Assembly (NCBI GenBank): GCA_947447835.1
Contig: CANFLP010000104.1
Coordinates: forward strand, 1-5,849
Reading direction: 5' to 3'
DNA from: Bacteroidota bacterium
Lineage (GTDB): Bacteria > Bacteroidota > Bacteroidia > Chitinophagales > Chitinophagaceae
Length of the DNA stretch: 5,849 nucleotides
Part shown: positions 1-5,293 of the stretch, in pieces
Numbering within the stretch: position 1 is the stretch's first letter
Layout: each line of letters starts with the position of its first letter
The notes under the pieces: model-generated
Seen by the model: the letters and a program-made list of their open reading frames with translations, nothing else
Databases searched by the model: none
Told to the model about the DNA's origin: nothing
Made by a program: the position numbers and the translations under genes

Positions 1-491
1 AAAGTGTTGCTCAAAAAAATGCTTTTGATATCTTGATTAAAGATGAGCAAGGTGCTACCCACAAAGGTACAGGGGAGTCTAATGAGGACTATTATGCTTT
101 TGGTAAGGAATTATATGCGCCATGTGATGGCGAAGTAGTGTTGGTTGTAGATGGTGTAAAAGATAATATTCCAGGATTGCTGAATCCTATTTATATACCA
201 GGGAATACTGTTATCATTAAAACAGCAAATGGCGAGTTTGCTTTCTTTGCTCATTTTAAACAACATTCCATCGTTGTAAAGCAGGGTCAGAAAGTAAGCA
301 CAGGTGCGTTATTAGGTTTGTGTGGAAATTCAGGGAATTCTTCAGAAGCTCATTTACATTTTCATTTACAAAATGTAGAGGACATGACAAAGGCAACTGG
401 TGCTAAATGTTATTTTGATCAACTTAAAGTAAATGGAGTATTAAAATTGGATTATTCTCCAGTGAAAGGAGAAAAGATATCAAGTAATTAA
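1..491 (+). CDS. M23-family metallopeptidase domain protein, 5' end missing
   Basis: The reading frame is open from the left edge (first full codon at nt 3) to the TAA at 489-491, so the N-terminus lies outside the window; a TTG at 33 is only an internal codon. Numbering from nt 33, the visible part is an M23 (LytM/peptidase_M23) beta-barrel domain. It has an early His10 and Asp19 (THKG...NEDYYAFG), candidates for the first zinc-ligand pair, then the typical YAPCDGEVV strand (residues 28-36). His74 follows in FFAHF, and the hallmark G-N-S-G-N-S-S-E-A-HLHFHL segment carries His107 and His109 (HxH; catalytic base and zinc ligand by family analogy). Such enzymes cut peptide cross-links in peptidoglycan or act on other Gly-containing peptides, usually outside the cytoplasm. 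Signal peptide and upstream domains cannot be seen. The first ligand pair is spaced differently from classical LytM, so an atypical M23 subgroup is likely. The gene converges on yqgE downstream. Confidence 0.85.
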   Translation, partial: SVAQKNAFDILIKDEQGATHKGTGESNEDYYAFGKELYAPCDGEVVLVVDGVKDNIPGLLNPIYIPGNTVIIKTANGEFAFFAHFKQHSIVVKQGQKVSTGALLGLCGNSGNSSEAHLHFHLQNVEDMTKATGAKCYFDQLKVNGVLKLDYSPVKGEKISSN

Positions 492-498
492 TTTCATA

Positions 499-517
499 TT
501 TTTCCTTGAGGGAAAGG
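499..517. terminator. weak hairpin between convergent genes
   Basis: TTTCC (501-505) pairs with GGAAA (511-515) across a 5-nt loop, extendable by two U-G pairs. It lies in the 52-nt gap between the stops of the M23 gene and yqgE, where a bidirectional terminator would be expected. The stem is short and neither strand has a clean U-run after it, so this is only a candidate. Confidence 0.25.
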
Positions 518-543
518 TCTTCTACTATCATCCCAACATTTCA

Positions 544-975
544 TTAACCCAATGTCCAGCTTCCCTCTTCCACCTCTGCTTCTAATTCTCCCACATCCCA
601 TCCGCAATAGCCGATAAAAAGTTGAATTTCTTGTTTATTGGCAGCCCCAGTGTTGATTGCTTCAATCACTTGCTCCATATGACCACCCAAATAAAGACCA
701 TTGGGCATTTGTTCACCCCCTATAATGAGATCTGGTCGTTTGTGCAACACAAATAGATGATCTCTATCAACAGGGCCACCATCCATAAGTGGGAATGGTT
801 TAGAGTGATTGAATTCAATTAGTTCATGCAAGGACTTTTCAAAAGATTTATTGGTAACAAACCCTATACTTCCGGCTTCATTGTGTTTAACGAGCAGAAT
901 GGTTGTATGCTCGAAGAAACTACCAATCAACGCGGCAGTGCTCTTGATATAAATTCCGGCTTTTAGTTCCCTCAT
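544..975 (-). CDS. yqgE: YqgE/AlgH family protein (short form)
   Basis: This 143-residue protein has the DUF179/YqgE-AlgH signatures in order: an N-terminal strand with LLVKHNEAGSIGFVTNK (residues 27-43), MDGGPV (64-69), a LYLGG strand, and the strongly conserved FIGYCGWDVGELEAEVEEGSW block near the C-terminus. The biochemical function of the family is not established; AlgH was named from alginate regulation in Pseudomonas. Proteobacterial members are about 185 residues long, whereas this one stops right after the EGSW block. I believe short versions ending here are normal in some Bacteroidota, so I do not call it broken. Its ATG lies 3 nt after the TAG of the upstream SDR gene, with no room for a promoter, which implies co-transcription and possibly translational coupling. 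The protein is predicted cytosolic, with no signal peptide or membrane segment. Confidence 0.88.
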   Translation of the reverse strand: MRELKAGIYIKSTAALIGSFFEHTTILLVKHNEAGSIGFVTNKSFEKSLHELIEFNHSKPFPLMDGGPVDRDHLFVLHKRPDLIIGGEQMPNGLYLGGHMEQVIEAINTGAANKQEIQLFIGYCGWDVGELEAEVEEGSWTLG

Positions 976-978
976 ATT

Positions 979-1611
979 CTATTTTTCAGATATTCCGATA
1001 TACTTTTTTAACTCAGTTTGGTTTTCTGCTTGCTTTATTAAAAAATCTGCTACGTCAGCTCTATTGATTCCGCCTATATTAATTCCTTTGAATAATTTAT
1101 TTTCAACACGGTATTTTTCTGTCAATTCTTTATCTAATAGTCTCCCTGGCCTCACCACGGTCCAATTCAAACCTGATTCAGTAATCATTTCTTCCATCTT
1201 AGTTTTGTCGGCATAAACATCTTTTAACATGTATTTTAAAAACATCTTAACTAACCAAGGAACATAATTTTTACTTTCTCCAGCTCCAAATCCAGTAACA
1301 AAAATAAATGGAACATCTATTTTGTTCTCCCTATGTATTTCCACTATCAATTTTGCAAAATCTGAAAACAGGGTAGTAGCTTTCATATTCTTGCCAGTTC
1401 CTAATGTTACAATAATAGCTTCTGCATTTCCGATTGAATTTAATAAGTCAGCTTTATTAGTCGCATCACCAAGTATCATTTTTAATGATTTTTTCTCTTC
1501 TATTTCAATTTCAGATCGAGAAAGAGTCGTTATTGAATGCATTCTATTTAATCCTCTTTTTACTGTCTCAAGTCCTATTCCACCCGAGGCTCCTATTATA
1601 GTTATATTCAT
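979..1611 (-). CDS. NAD(P)-binding atypical SDR (NAD_binding_10 / NmrA-like)
   Basis: This 210-residue Rossmann-fold protein opens directly with a first beta strand and the dinucleotide-binding glycine motif GASGGIG (residues 7-13). SR at 31-32 is a possible NADP-phosphate contact and GDA (48-50) a typical adenine-side motif. VTGFGAGES (105-113) and NWTVVRPGRL (149-158) match the 'dWT.vRPg.L' hallmark of the PF13460 / atypical SDR-a5 group, and INRADVADFL (182-191) matches its C-terminal helix. There is no classical YxxxK triad in the usual place, as in other atypical SDRs. Relatives include biliverdin/flavin-reductase-like and NmrA-like sensor proteins; the substrate cannot be told. The ATG at 1609-1611 is chosen because the Rossmann strand starts at residue 2. 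The gene lies 139 nt downstream of the HxlR gene on the same strand and 3 nt upstream of yqgE. Confidence 0.85.
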   Translation of the reverse strand: MNITIIGASGGIGLETVKRGLNRMHSITTLSRSEIEIEEKKSLKMILGDATNKADLLNSIGNAEAIIVTLGTGKNMKATTLFSDFAKLIVEIHRENKIDVPFIFVTGFGAGESKNYVPWLVKMFLKYMLKDVYADKTKMEEMITESGLNWTVVRPGRLLDKELTEKYRVENKLFKGINIGGINRADVADFLIKQAENQTELKKYIGISEK

Positions 1612-1697
1612 TTTCTTTTTTTTGATTTCAGTTTAAAAATATCAAATAAGCTCGTAAATGTACTTTAAAGATTTTTGGTAATCTATTATCATCAAGT

Positions 1698-1725
1698 CAA
1701 ATTAATCTAATACTAGCTATAGCAA
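1698..1725 (-). promoter_or_regulatory. candidate Bacteroidota-type promoter for the SDR-yqgE pair
   Basis: Reading the minus strand, TTG (1725-1723) is followed by 17 nt and then TTAATTTG (1705-1698). This is one mismatch from the Bacteroidota -7 box TAnnTTTG, with the -33 TTG at near-expected spacing. It would give a leader of roughly 80 nt before the SDR start. The match is short and the region AT-rich, so chance is a real alternative; transcription could also come from the HxlR promoter. Confidence 0.3.
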
Positions 1726-1750
1726 CATACTTGCCCTTGCATGAGGAAAT

Positions 1751-2077
1751 TTAGAGAGCATACTCCAACCCCCAATTATGCAATGCAGTAATACTTGGTA
1801 TTAATTTATGTCCTTTTTTTGTTAAGGTATATTCAACGGTTGGTGGAACTGTTGCAAATACTTCTCTTGTAACAATTCCATTAGTCTCCATGTTTTTCAA
1901 TTCTTTTACAAGCATTCTTGTATTAATTCCTTCAATACTTTTTTCAATTTCCTTGAAACGTAGTTTCCCTTTTGAAAGAATATAAATAATTGGCATAGCC
2001 CATTTACCTCCAATAATCTCTAAAACTTCTTTTAAACTGCAAGTTTGTTCAGATATTTTTAATTTTCTTTTTTCCAT
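1751..2077 (-). CDS. HxlR-family winged-helix transcriptional regulator, single-Cys
   Basis: This 108-residue protein matches the HxlR (DUF24) family over its whole length. An N-terminal Cys13 sits just before SLKEVLEIIGGKW (14-26), the family's first helix. RFKEIEKSIEGINTRML (40-56) forms the helix-turn-helix with the conserved 'I.GI..RML' pattern, and the winged hairpin includes VPPTVEYTLTKKG (77-89). Members act as dimers that repress or activate adjacent genes. A Cys near this position is the thiol switch in redox/quinone sensors such as YodB, HypR and QorR, and here it is the only Cys, which would favour S-thiolation, alkylation or an intersubunit disulfide (inference). The gene is divergent from the Old Yellow Enzyme gene with 108 nt between starts. 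That spacer holds paired inverted repeats, so it probably controls that operon and itself. Confidence 0.92.
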   Translation of the reverse strand: MEKRKLKISEQTCSLKEVLEIIGGKWAMPIIYILSKGKLRFKEIEKSIEGINTRMLVKELKNMETNGIVTREVFATVPPTVEYTLTKKGHKLIPSITALHNWGLEYAL

Positions 2078-2112
2078 TATGGTTGATTTTATTCATTGCT
2101 TTACAGTAGGTT

Positions 2113-2152
2113 ACTACTTTACAAAAGTGTAACTACTTTAAAATGTAAAGTA
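2113..2152. promoter_or_regulatory. candidate HxlR operator: two tandem inverted repeats
   Basis: The divergent intergenic region contains ACTTT-aca-AAAGT at 2116-2128 and TACTTTAaaatgTAAAGTA at 2134-2152. The 9-nt word ACTACTTTA occurs twice in direct orientation (2113-2121 and 2132-2140), offset by 19 nt, about two helical turns. The second palindrome is perfect over 7 bp per arm. Paired dyads between a HxlR gene and its divergent target fit binding of two dimers and joint control of both directions. Binding by this particular protein is inferred from position only. A further CTTTACA half-site occurs at 2099-2105. Confidence 0.6.
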
Positions 2153-2185
2153 ATGGGTGTAATATTACCACTTAAATTTAAATAA

Positions 2186-3265
2186 ATGAAATTATTAGAA
2201 TCTGTAACAGTTGGCAATAAGATACTCTCCAATAGTATGGCAATGGCTCCAATGACACGTTCACGTGCTGATATAAATGGAGTAGTTGGGGAGTCTACAT
2301 TAACCTATTATACGCAAAGATCAAGTGCAGGTTTAATTATTAGTGAAGCAATCAATATCTCTGATCAAGCTATTGGTAGCACGCTTACTCCAGGTATTTA
2401 TATGCCAGAACATATTGCAGCATGGAAAAAAGTTACCGAAGCGGTGCATAACAATGGAGGTGTAATTTACGCGCAACTATGGCATACTGGACGAGTTGGC
2501 CACTCACTTGTTAAAAATGGCGAATCAACAGTTGCTCCGTCTTCTATTCCTATCAATGGACAACAACATTTCACGATGGAAGGAATGAAAGATTATGAGA
2601 CACCACATATGTTGAGTATTGAAGAAATTTCGCAAATCATTGCTGATTATAAACAAGCAGCAATCAATGCGATAGAGGCAGGTTTTGATGGTGTTGAGCT
2701 ACACGCAGCATTTGGGTATTTGCCAAATCAATTTTTAGCAGATAGTGCAAACCAAAGAAATGACCAATATGGTGGAAGTGATGAAAATCGTAATCGTTTT
2801 GTATTAGAAGTAATGAAAAAAATGATTGATTCTATTGGAAGTGACAAAGTTGCTATAAGATTATCTCCAACTAGTACTTATAACAATATAGTACACCAAA
2901 ATCCGATTACACAATTCACATCTCTAATTGAGGAACTTAACAAATTGCCATTAGCTTATTTACATTTAATGAATGTTCCATTTTCCGCTGACAAGTTCCC
3001 TCATTATCCTTTAAATTCTATTGACACATTTGGAATACTTTCTAAACATATTGTTATTGCAAATTGTGGTTACACTTTGGAAACAGGTGAAGCAGAATTG
3101 AGAAAAGGGATTGCTAAAATTATTTCATATGGCACCTTGTTTTTAGCTAATCCGGATTTACCAAAACGTTTTGAATTAAATTCACCACTAAATCAACCAG
3201 ACAGAGCAACGATGTATGGAGGTAAGGATGCTGGATATATAGATTATCCATTTTTAGATAAATAA
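2186..3265 (+). CDS. Old Yellow Enzyme family ene-reductase (NemA-like alkene reductase)
   Basis: This 359-residue, full-length OYE is an FMN-dependent TIM barrel that uses NAD(P)H to reduce C=C bonds of enals, enones, maleimides and quinones, or nitro groups in some members. Motifs in order are MAPMTRSRA (20-28; Thr24 tunes FMN), YAQLWHTGR (95-103; Gln98 binds flavin), GFDGVELHAAFGYLPNQF (166-183), the NQR-D-YGGS-ENR-RF signature (189-205), IRLSP (224-228; Arg224) and ANPDLPKRFELN (321-332). The active site keeps His173 and Tyr178 (OYE1 His191 and Tyr196). The second anion-binding residue, Asn194 in OYE1 or His184 in PETN reductase, aligns with Phe176. IANCGY (291-296) has Cys in place of the usual Gly. 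The start has no Shine-Dalgarno but an AAATAA leader, typical of Bacteroidota. The gene is divergent from the HxlR gene and followed after 36 nt by a small isomerase-like gene. Soluble cytosolic protein. Confidence 0.95.
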   Translation: MKLLESVTVGNKILSNSMAMAPMTRSRADINGVVGESTLTYYTQRSSAGLIISEAINISDQAIGSTLTPGIYMPEHIAAWKKVTEAVHNNGGVIYAQLWHTGRVGHSLVKNGESTVAPSSIPINGQQHFTMEGMKDYETPHMLSIEEISQIIADYKQAAINAIEAGFDGVELHAAFGYLPNQFLADSANQRNDQYGGSDENRNRFVLEVMKKMIDSIGSDKVAIRLSPTSTYNNIVHQNPITQFTSLIEELNKLPLAYLHLMNVPFSADKFPHYPLNSIDTFGILSKHIVIANCGYTLETGEAELRKGIAKIISYGTLFLANPDLPKRFELNSPLNQPDRATMYGGKDAGYIDYPFLDK

Positions 3266-3301
3266 TAATCTTTAATTTAATATTAAATACAAAAAAATAA
3301 C

Positions 3302-3568
3302 ATGAACAGAGTACAAGTAATTTTAACACTAGACATGGAAAATATTCCAAGTAATTTTCCTGAAATTTTAAAGCAGGAACAAGAAGTTGTTGCTAAATGG
3401 AAAGAGCAGGGAATTTTGGAGCATTTGTTTTTAAGACAGGCAAAGAATGGGGCTGTCTTGATTTTTAAAAACGTAGAGGAAGAGCAGGTTAAAAATTTAA
3501 TGGAAATCCTTCCTTTTTTTAAATTAAAACAAAGCATTGAATACTTTAATTTGATTCAACAATTTTGA
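3302..3568 (+). CDS. small muconolactone-isomerase-like / dimeric alpha-beta barrel protein
   Basis: This 88-residue protein has the ferredoxin-like layout of muconolactone Delta-isomerase relatives. A first strand VQVILTLD (4-11) is followed by a long polar helix with EQEVVAKWKEQG (26-37), which resembles the 'E...A..L..qG.l' region. A second strand (EHLFLRQ) leads to GAVLIFKNVEEEQVKNLMEILPFF (50-73), where LPFF matches the family's LP-hydrophobic turn, and a last strand follows. Proteins of this fold isomerise lactones or act as small monooxygenases or dehalogenases; the substrate here is unknown, and family resemblance does not prove isomerase activity. It starts 36 nt after the ene-reductase stop with no hairpin between, so it is probably in the same operon and may act on the same compound class. 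The frame and start are well supported; overlapping opposite-strand frames are shadows. Confidence 0.75.
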   Translation: MNRVQVILTLDMENIPSNFPEILKQEQEVVAKWKEQGILEHLFLRQAKNGAVLIFKNVEEEQVKNLMEILPFFKLKQSIEYFNLIQQF

Positions 3569-3743
3569 TTTTAAGAAAATTCTAGCTGAAAAAAAATTCT
3601 TACCTCTGAATTCAACTCAAATCGTTTATTTGAAAGGCTTTGGGTAAGGCTGGATAAAATGGGATAGGTATTTACTATTAATATTGTTCAAAACTGCATT
3701 AAATCAGTAAAAGATGAAACATTGAACAAGAGATTTGTAATTA

Positions 3744-3774
3744 TTTGTTGAGTTCAAATTTGACCTTTCATTTG
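3744..3774 (+). promoter_or_regulatory. candidate promoter of the rhodopsin-blh cassette
   Basis: TTTG (3744-3747), 19 nt, then TTCATTTG (3767-3774) matches the Bacteroidota -33 TTTG / -7 TAnnTTTG arrangement with one mismatch. It would give a leader of about 65 nt before the ATG at 3847. A second TTG at 3748-3750 offers an alternative spacing. This is pattern-based only. Confidence 0.35.
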
Positions 3775-3781
3775 TGAAGCG

Positions 3782-3800
3782 GTACTTTTTATTAAAGTAC
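3782..3800. repeat. perfect inverted repeat in the rhodopsin 5' leader
   Basis: GTACTTT (3782-3788) and AAAGTAC (3794-3800) form a perfect 7-bp dyad around a 5-nt centre (ttatt). It sits just downstream of the candidate promoter, so it could be an operator or a leader hairpin. The arms contain the same TACTTT / AAAGTA half-sites as the dyads in front of the ene-reductase gene. Confidence 0.55.
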
Positions 3801-3846
3801 AAAAGCTACAAATTAATGTCAAATACGTTCACTAAAACTCAACAAT

Positions 3847-4142
3847 ATGGATCATTTGTTTTTACTCGATGCCTCTATGAAGATAGCTAAGACCGATTAT
3901 GTGTCTTTTACTTTCTTTATTGGCACAATGGCTATGATGGCTGCAGCAGTGTTTTTCTTTTTGGAGCTGAATAACACCAGTAAGGAATGGAGAACTTCTG
4001 TACTGGTATCTGGCTTAATTACTTTTATTGCTTCTGTTCACTATTACTACATGCGAGGTTATTATTTAGAAACACATGATAGTCCAACATTTTTCCGTTA
4101 CGTAGATTGGTTATTTATAGCCTAAGTCGTAAAGCTGTTTAA
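3847..4142 (+). pseudogene. microbial rhodopsin (proteorhodopsin/xanthorhodopsin-like), internal deletion
   Basis: The ATG frame gives 92 residues ending in a TAA at 4123-4125. They match the N-terminus of Bacteroidota light-driven proton-pump rhodopsins: a short lead (MDHLFLLDA), helix A (about 20-40, TFFIGTMAMMAAAVFFFLE), a polar loop with KEWRTS, helix B (50-69, LVSGLITFIASVHYYYMR), and the start of helix C with RYVDW. His65, Arg84 and Asp87 align with His75, Arg94 and proton acceptor Asp97 of green proteorhodopsin; both 22-residue and 3-residue spacings are preserved. After Trp88-Leu89 the match stops. Another frame, 4107-4142, reads LVIYSLSRKAV and then stop, which resembles the end of helix G and the C-terminus of these proteins. 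About 130-145 codons (rest of C to most of G, including the Schiff-base Lys) therefore appear deleted, leaving the tail out of frame. The product cannot bind retinal covalently. A terminator follows directly. Assembly error is the main alternative. Confidence 0.85.
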
Positions 4143-4155
4143 AAATATAGCTCGC

Positions 4156-4190
4156 AAATAGGGTAAGCACTTGCTTGCCCTATTTTATTT
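4156..4190 (+). terminator. strong intrinsic-type terminator between rhodopsin and blh
   Basis: Positions 4156-4168 pair with 4173-4185 to make a 13-bp stem (one U-G pair, 4164/4177) with a 4-nt loop ACTT, a GC-containing core GGG/CCC, and a following TTATTT tract. It begins 13 nt after the presumed original rhodopsin stop (4140-4142). Only 12 nt separate the end of the U-rich tract from the blh ATG, which leaves no room for a separate blh promoter after it. Blh would have to come from readthrough or from a promoter upstream, so this may act as an attenuator within the operon. Confidence 0.8.
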
Positions 4191-4202
4191 AAATTATTTT
4201 AT

Positions 4203-5102
4203 ATGCAAATAAAGTTAAGGTTGAGTCTATTAGTCTTTGCATGTTTATTGTTCTTGATAGAAAGTATTTTTAATCTAAACACGACCACGCAAATTTCTTT
4301 TTTAATTTTAATTTTAATCATTTTTGGAATTCCTCATGGTGCTTTAGATTTATACATAAACGAGCATCTGCAAAAGTCGGAGGATAGTAAAAAAATATTC
4401 TTACTTAAATATCTTGGTAATATCCTGGCCTATTCCTTGGTTTGGTATTTTTTCCCAATTGTAGCTTTGATTATTTTTATCCTAATTACTGCTTTTCATT
4501 TTGGCGAGATAGACTGGTTAGGTAAAACAACTCAGATAATTCATAAGATTGTATATACTGCCATTGGGTTAAGTTGGATTTTATTTCTACTTGCTAAGAA
4601 CATTAATTTTGCATTGCAAATATTTGTAAAAATGGGTAGATCTTCAATCCATGAAAATGAATTAATAGCAATTGCAAATAAAGTTTATCCAATTTCATTG
4701 ATTGCAATGGCATTAATATACTTTGTCTTGTTCTTTTTCAAACAGCGATTTTTTGAAAAGAGCCGCTTTTACTATTATTCAATTTTACAGCTTTTTATAT
4801 TGATTGTTTTTACGCTTTATATGCCTTTGTGGCTTTGCTTTGCATTTTATTTTGGCTTTTGGCACTCCTTATTATCCTTTGACAAAATCAGGATCAATTT
4901 TAATATATCTAATACGTATACAGGGTGGAAAAGCCTATTAATAAAGGCAATAGCTTTTTCAATTGTTGCCTGGTTTGGATTTTGCTATATAACTTTCTTA
5001 ACGCTAAGTAGTAAAGACCCTTCGGGCATCTTCACTTTGTTATTCATAAGCTTGTCAGTACTTGCACTACCTCATTTGCAAGTTTTTACAAAAATCAAGT
5101 AA
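4203..5102 (+). CDS. blh: Brp/Blh family beta-carotene 15,15'-dioxygenase (retinal synthase)
   Basis: This 299-residue, very hydrophobic protein has about seven to eight membrane segments (roughly 7-23, 30-46, 72-98, 113-131, 163-180, 190-219, 246-268, 276-292). All conserved histidine motifs of the family are present: GIPHGALDL (42-50; His45), AFHFGEIDW (97-105; His99), FGFWHSLLSFD (217-227; His221) and LALPHLQV (287-294; His291). These His residues are the predicted non-haem iron ligands, and the enzyme cleaves beta-carotene into two retinal molecules in the inner membrane. Length is normal and the frame is unbroken. The gene starts 60 nt after the rhodopsin remnant, the standard opsin-blh arrangement, so it was acquired or kept as a retinal-supply cassette. 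With the neighbouring opsin dead, it would serve another opsin, a different retinal use, or be a relic not yet decayed. The ATG start has no Shine-Dalgarno. Confidence 0.95.
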   Translation: MQIKLRLSLLVFACLLFLIESIFNLNTTTQISFLILILIIFGIPHGALDLYINEHLQKSEDSKKIFLLKYLGNILAYSLVWYFFPIVALIIFILITAFHFGEIDWLGKTTQIIHKIVYTAIGLSWILFLLAKNINFALQIFVKMGRSSIHENELIAIANKVYPISLIAMALIYFVLFFFKQRFFEKSRFYYYSILQLFILIVFTLYMPLWLCFAFYFGFWHSLLSFDKIRINFNISNTYTGWKSLLIKAIAFSIVAWFGFCYITFLTLSSKDPSGIFTLLFISLSVLALPHLQVFTKIK

Positions 5103-5293
5103 AGGGCTTTTTAATGCGAAGCGCTAAATCAAATCCTCTTTAGTTTACAAATTCAAATTATCAAAGCTTTACAAGTTTCGAAATTAATGATTTCAGTGAA
5201 TCTTGTAATTTATTTTAGACATATTGAAACGAATTGATTGACATTACTTTGACCTTAGCTAATTGGCGTTCGCCATAAATAAATTATATCATC
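5103..5293. other. 191-nt intergenic region between blh and the DJ-1 family gene
   Basis: I see no gene and no strong terminator for blh here; only a 4-bp GCTT/AAGC pairing near 5107-5122 and the 8-bp palindrome TTTCGAAA. The right part holds a promoter-like pair and a short dyad, TGGCGTTCGCCA (about 5264-5275), between it and the ATG at 5294. The dyad could be an operator. Confidence 0.45.
5224..5251 (+). promoter_or_regulatory. candidate Bacteroidota-type promoter of the DJ-1 family gene
   Basis: TTG (5224-5226), 17 nt, then TTACTTTG (5244-5251) matches TTG-N17-TAnnTTTG with one mismatch. The spacing is the same as in the candidate before the SDR gene. The predicted leader is about 35 nt and contains the TGGCGTTCGCCA dyad. 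Confidence 0.4.

Larger units (their letters stand above)
3569..3846. other. 278-nt intergenic region before the rhodopsin gene
   Basis: No convincing gene lies here. It holds a weak TAAGAA...TTCTTA dyad (about 3572-3604) that is too loose to call a terminator for the OYE operon, a perfect 10-bp palindrome TCAAATTTGA (3754-3763), a promoter-like pair (3744-3774) and a perfect 7-bp inverted repeat (3782-3800). The last two are listed separately. Confidence 0.5.

Noticed and set aside
33..35. TTG as the true start of the M23 gene
   Set aside because: The frame is open without a stop to the left edge, and the visible part begins right at the catalytic domain with no secretion signal, so the real start is almost certainly outside.
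544..560. Premature end of YqgE compared with ~185-residue proteobacterial proteins
   Set aside because: The N-terminus and all core motifs are intact, and I believe short forms ending after the EGSW block exist in Bacteroidota; no C-terminal remnant was recognised in the downstream 52 nt.
1322..1636. 104-codon plus-strand open frame
   Set aside because: It lies antisense to the SDR gene, which has clear Rossmann motifs; its translation is low-complexity hydrophobic with no recognisable family.
2159..2168. Perfect 10-bp palindrome GTAATATTAC upstream of the ene-reductase
   Set aside because: Short, all-AT core, and does not resemble the other dyads; likely chance in AT-rich DNA.
3147..3350. 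67-codon minus-strand open frame
   Set aside because: It overlaps the conserved C-terminus of the ene-reductase and the start of the isomerase-like gene; no family resemblance.
3283..3537. 84-codon minus-strand open frame
   Set aside because: It is a shadow of the 88-residue isomerase-like gene; Cys/Ser/Phe-rich translation typical of antisense AT-rich DNA.
3572..3604. TAAGAA...TTCTTA dyad as terminator of the OYE operon
   Set aside because: Only six A/T-rich pairs with a 19-nt or longer loop and no U-run after it.
4203..5102. Blh as a generic membrane protein of unknown function
   Set aside because: The four His motifs and the position after an opsin gene identify the Brp/Blh family clearly.
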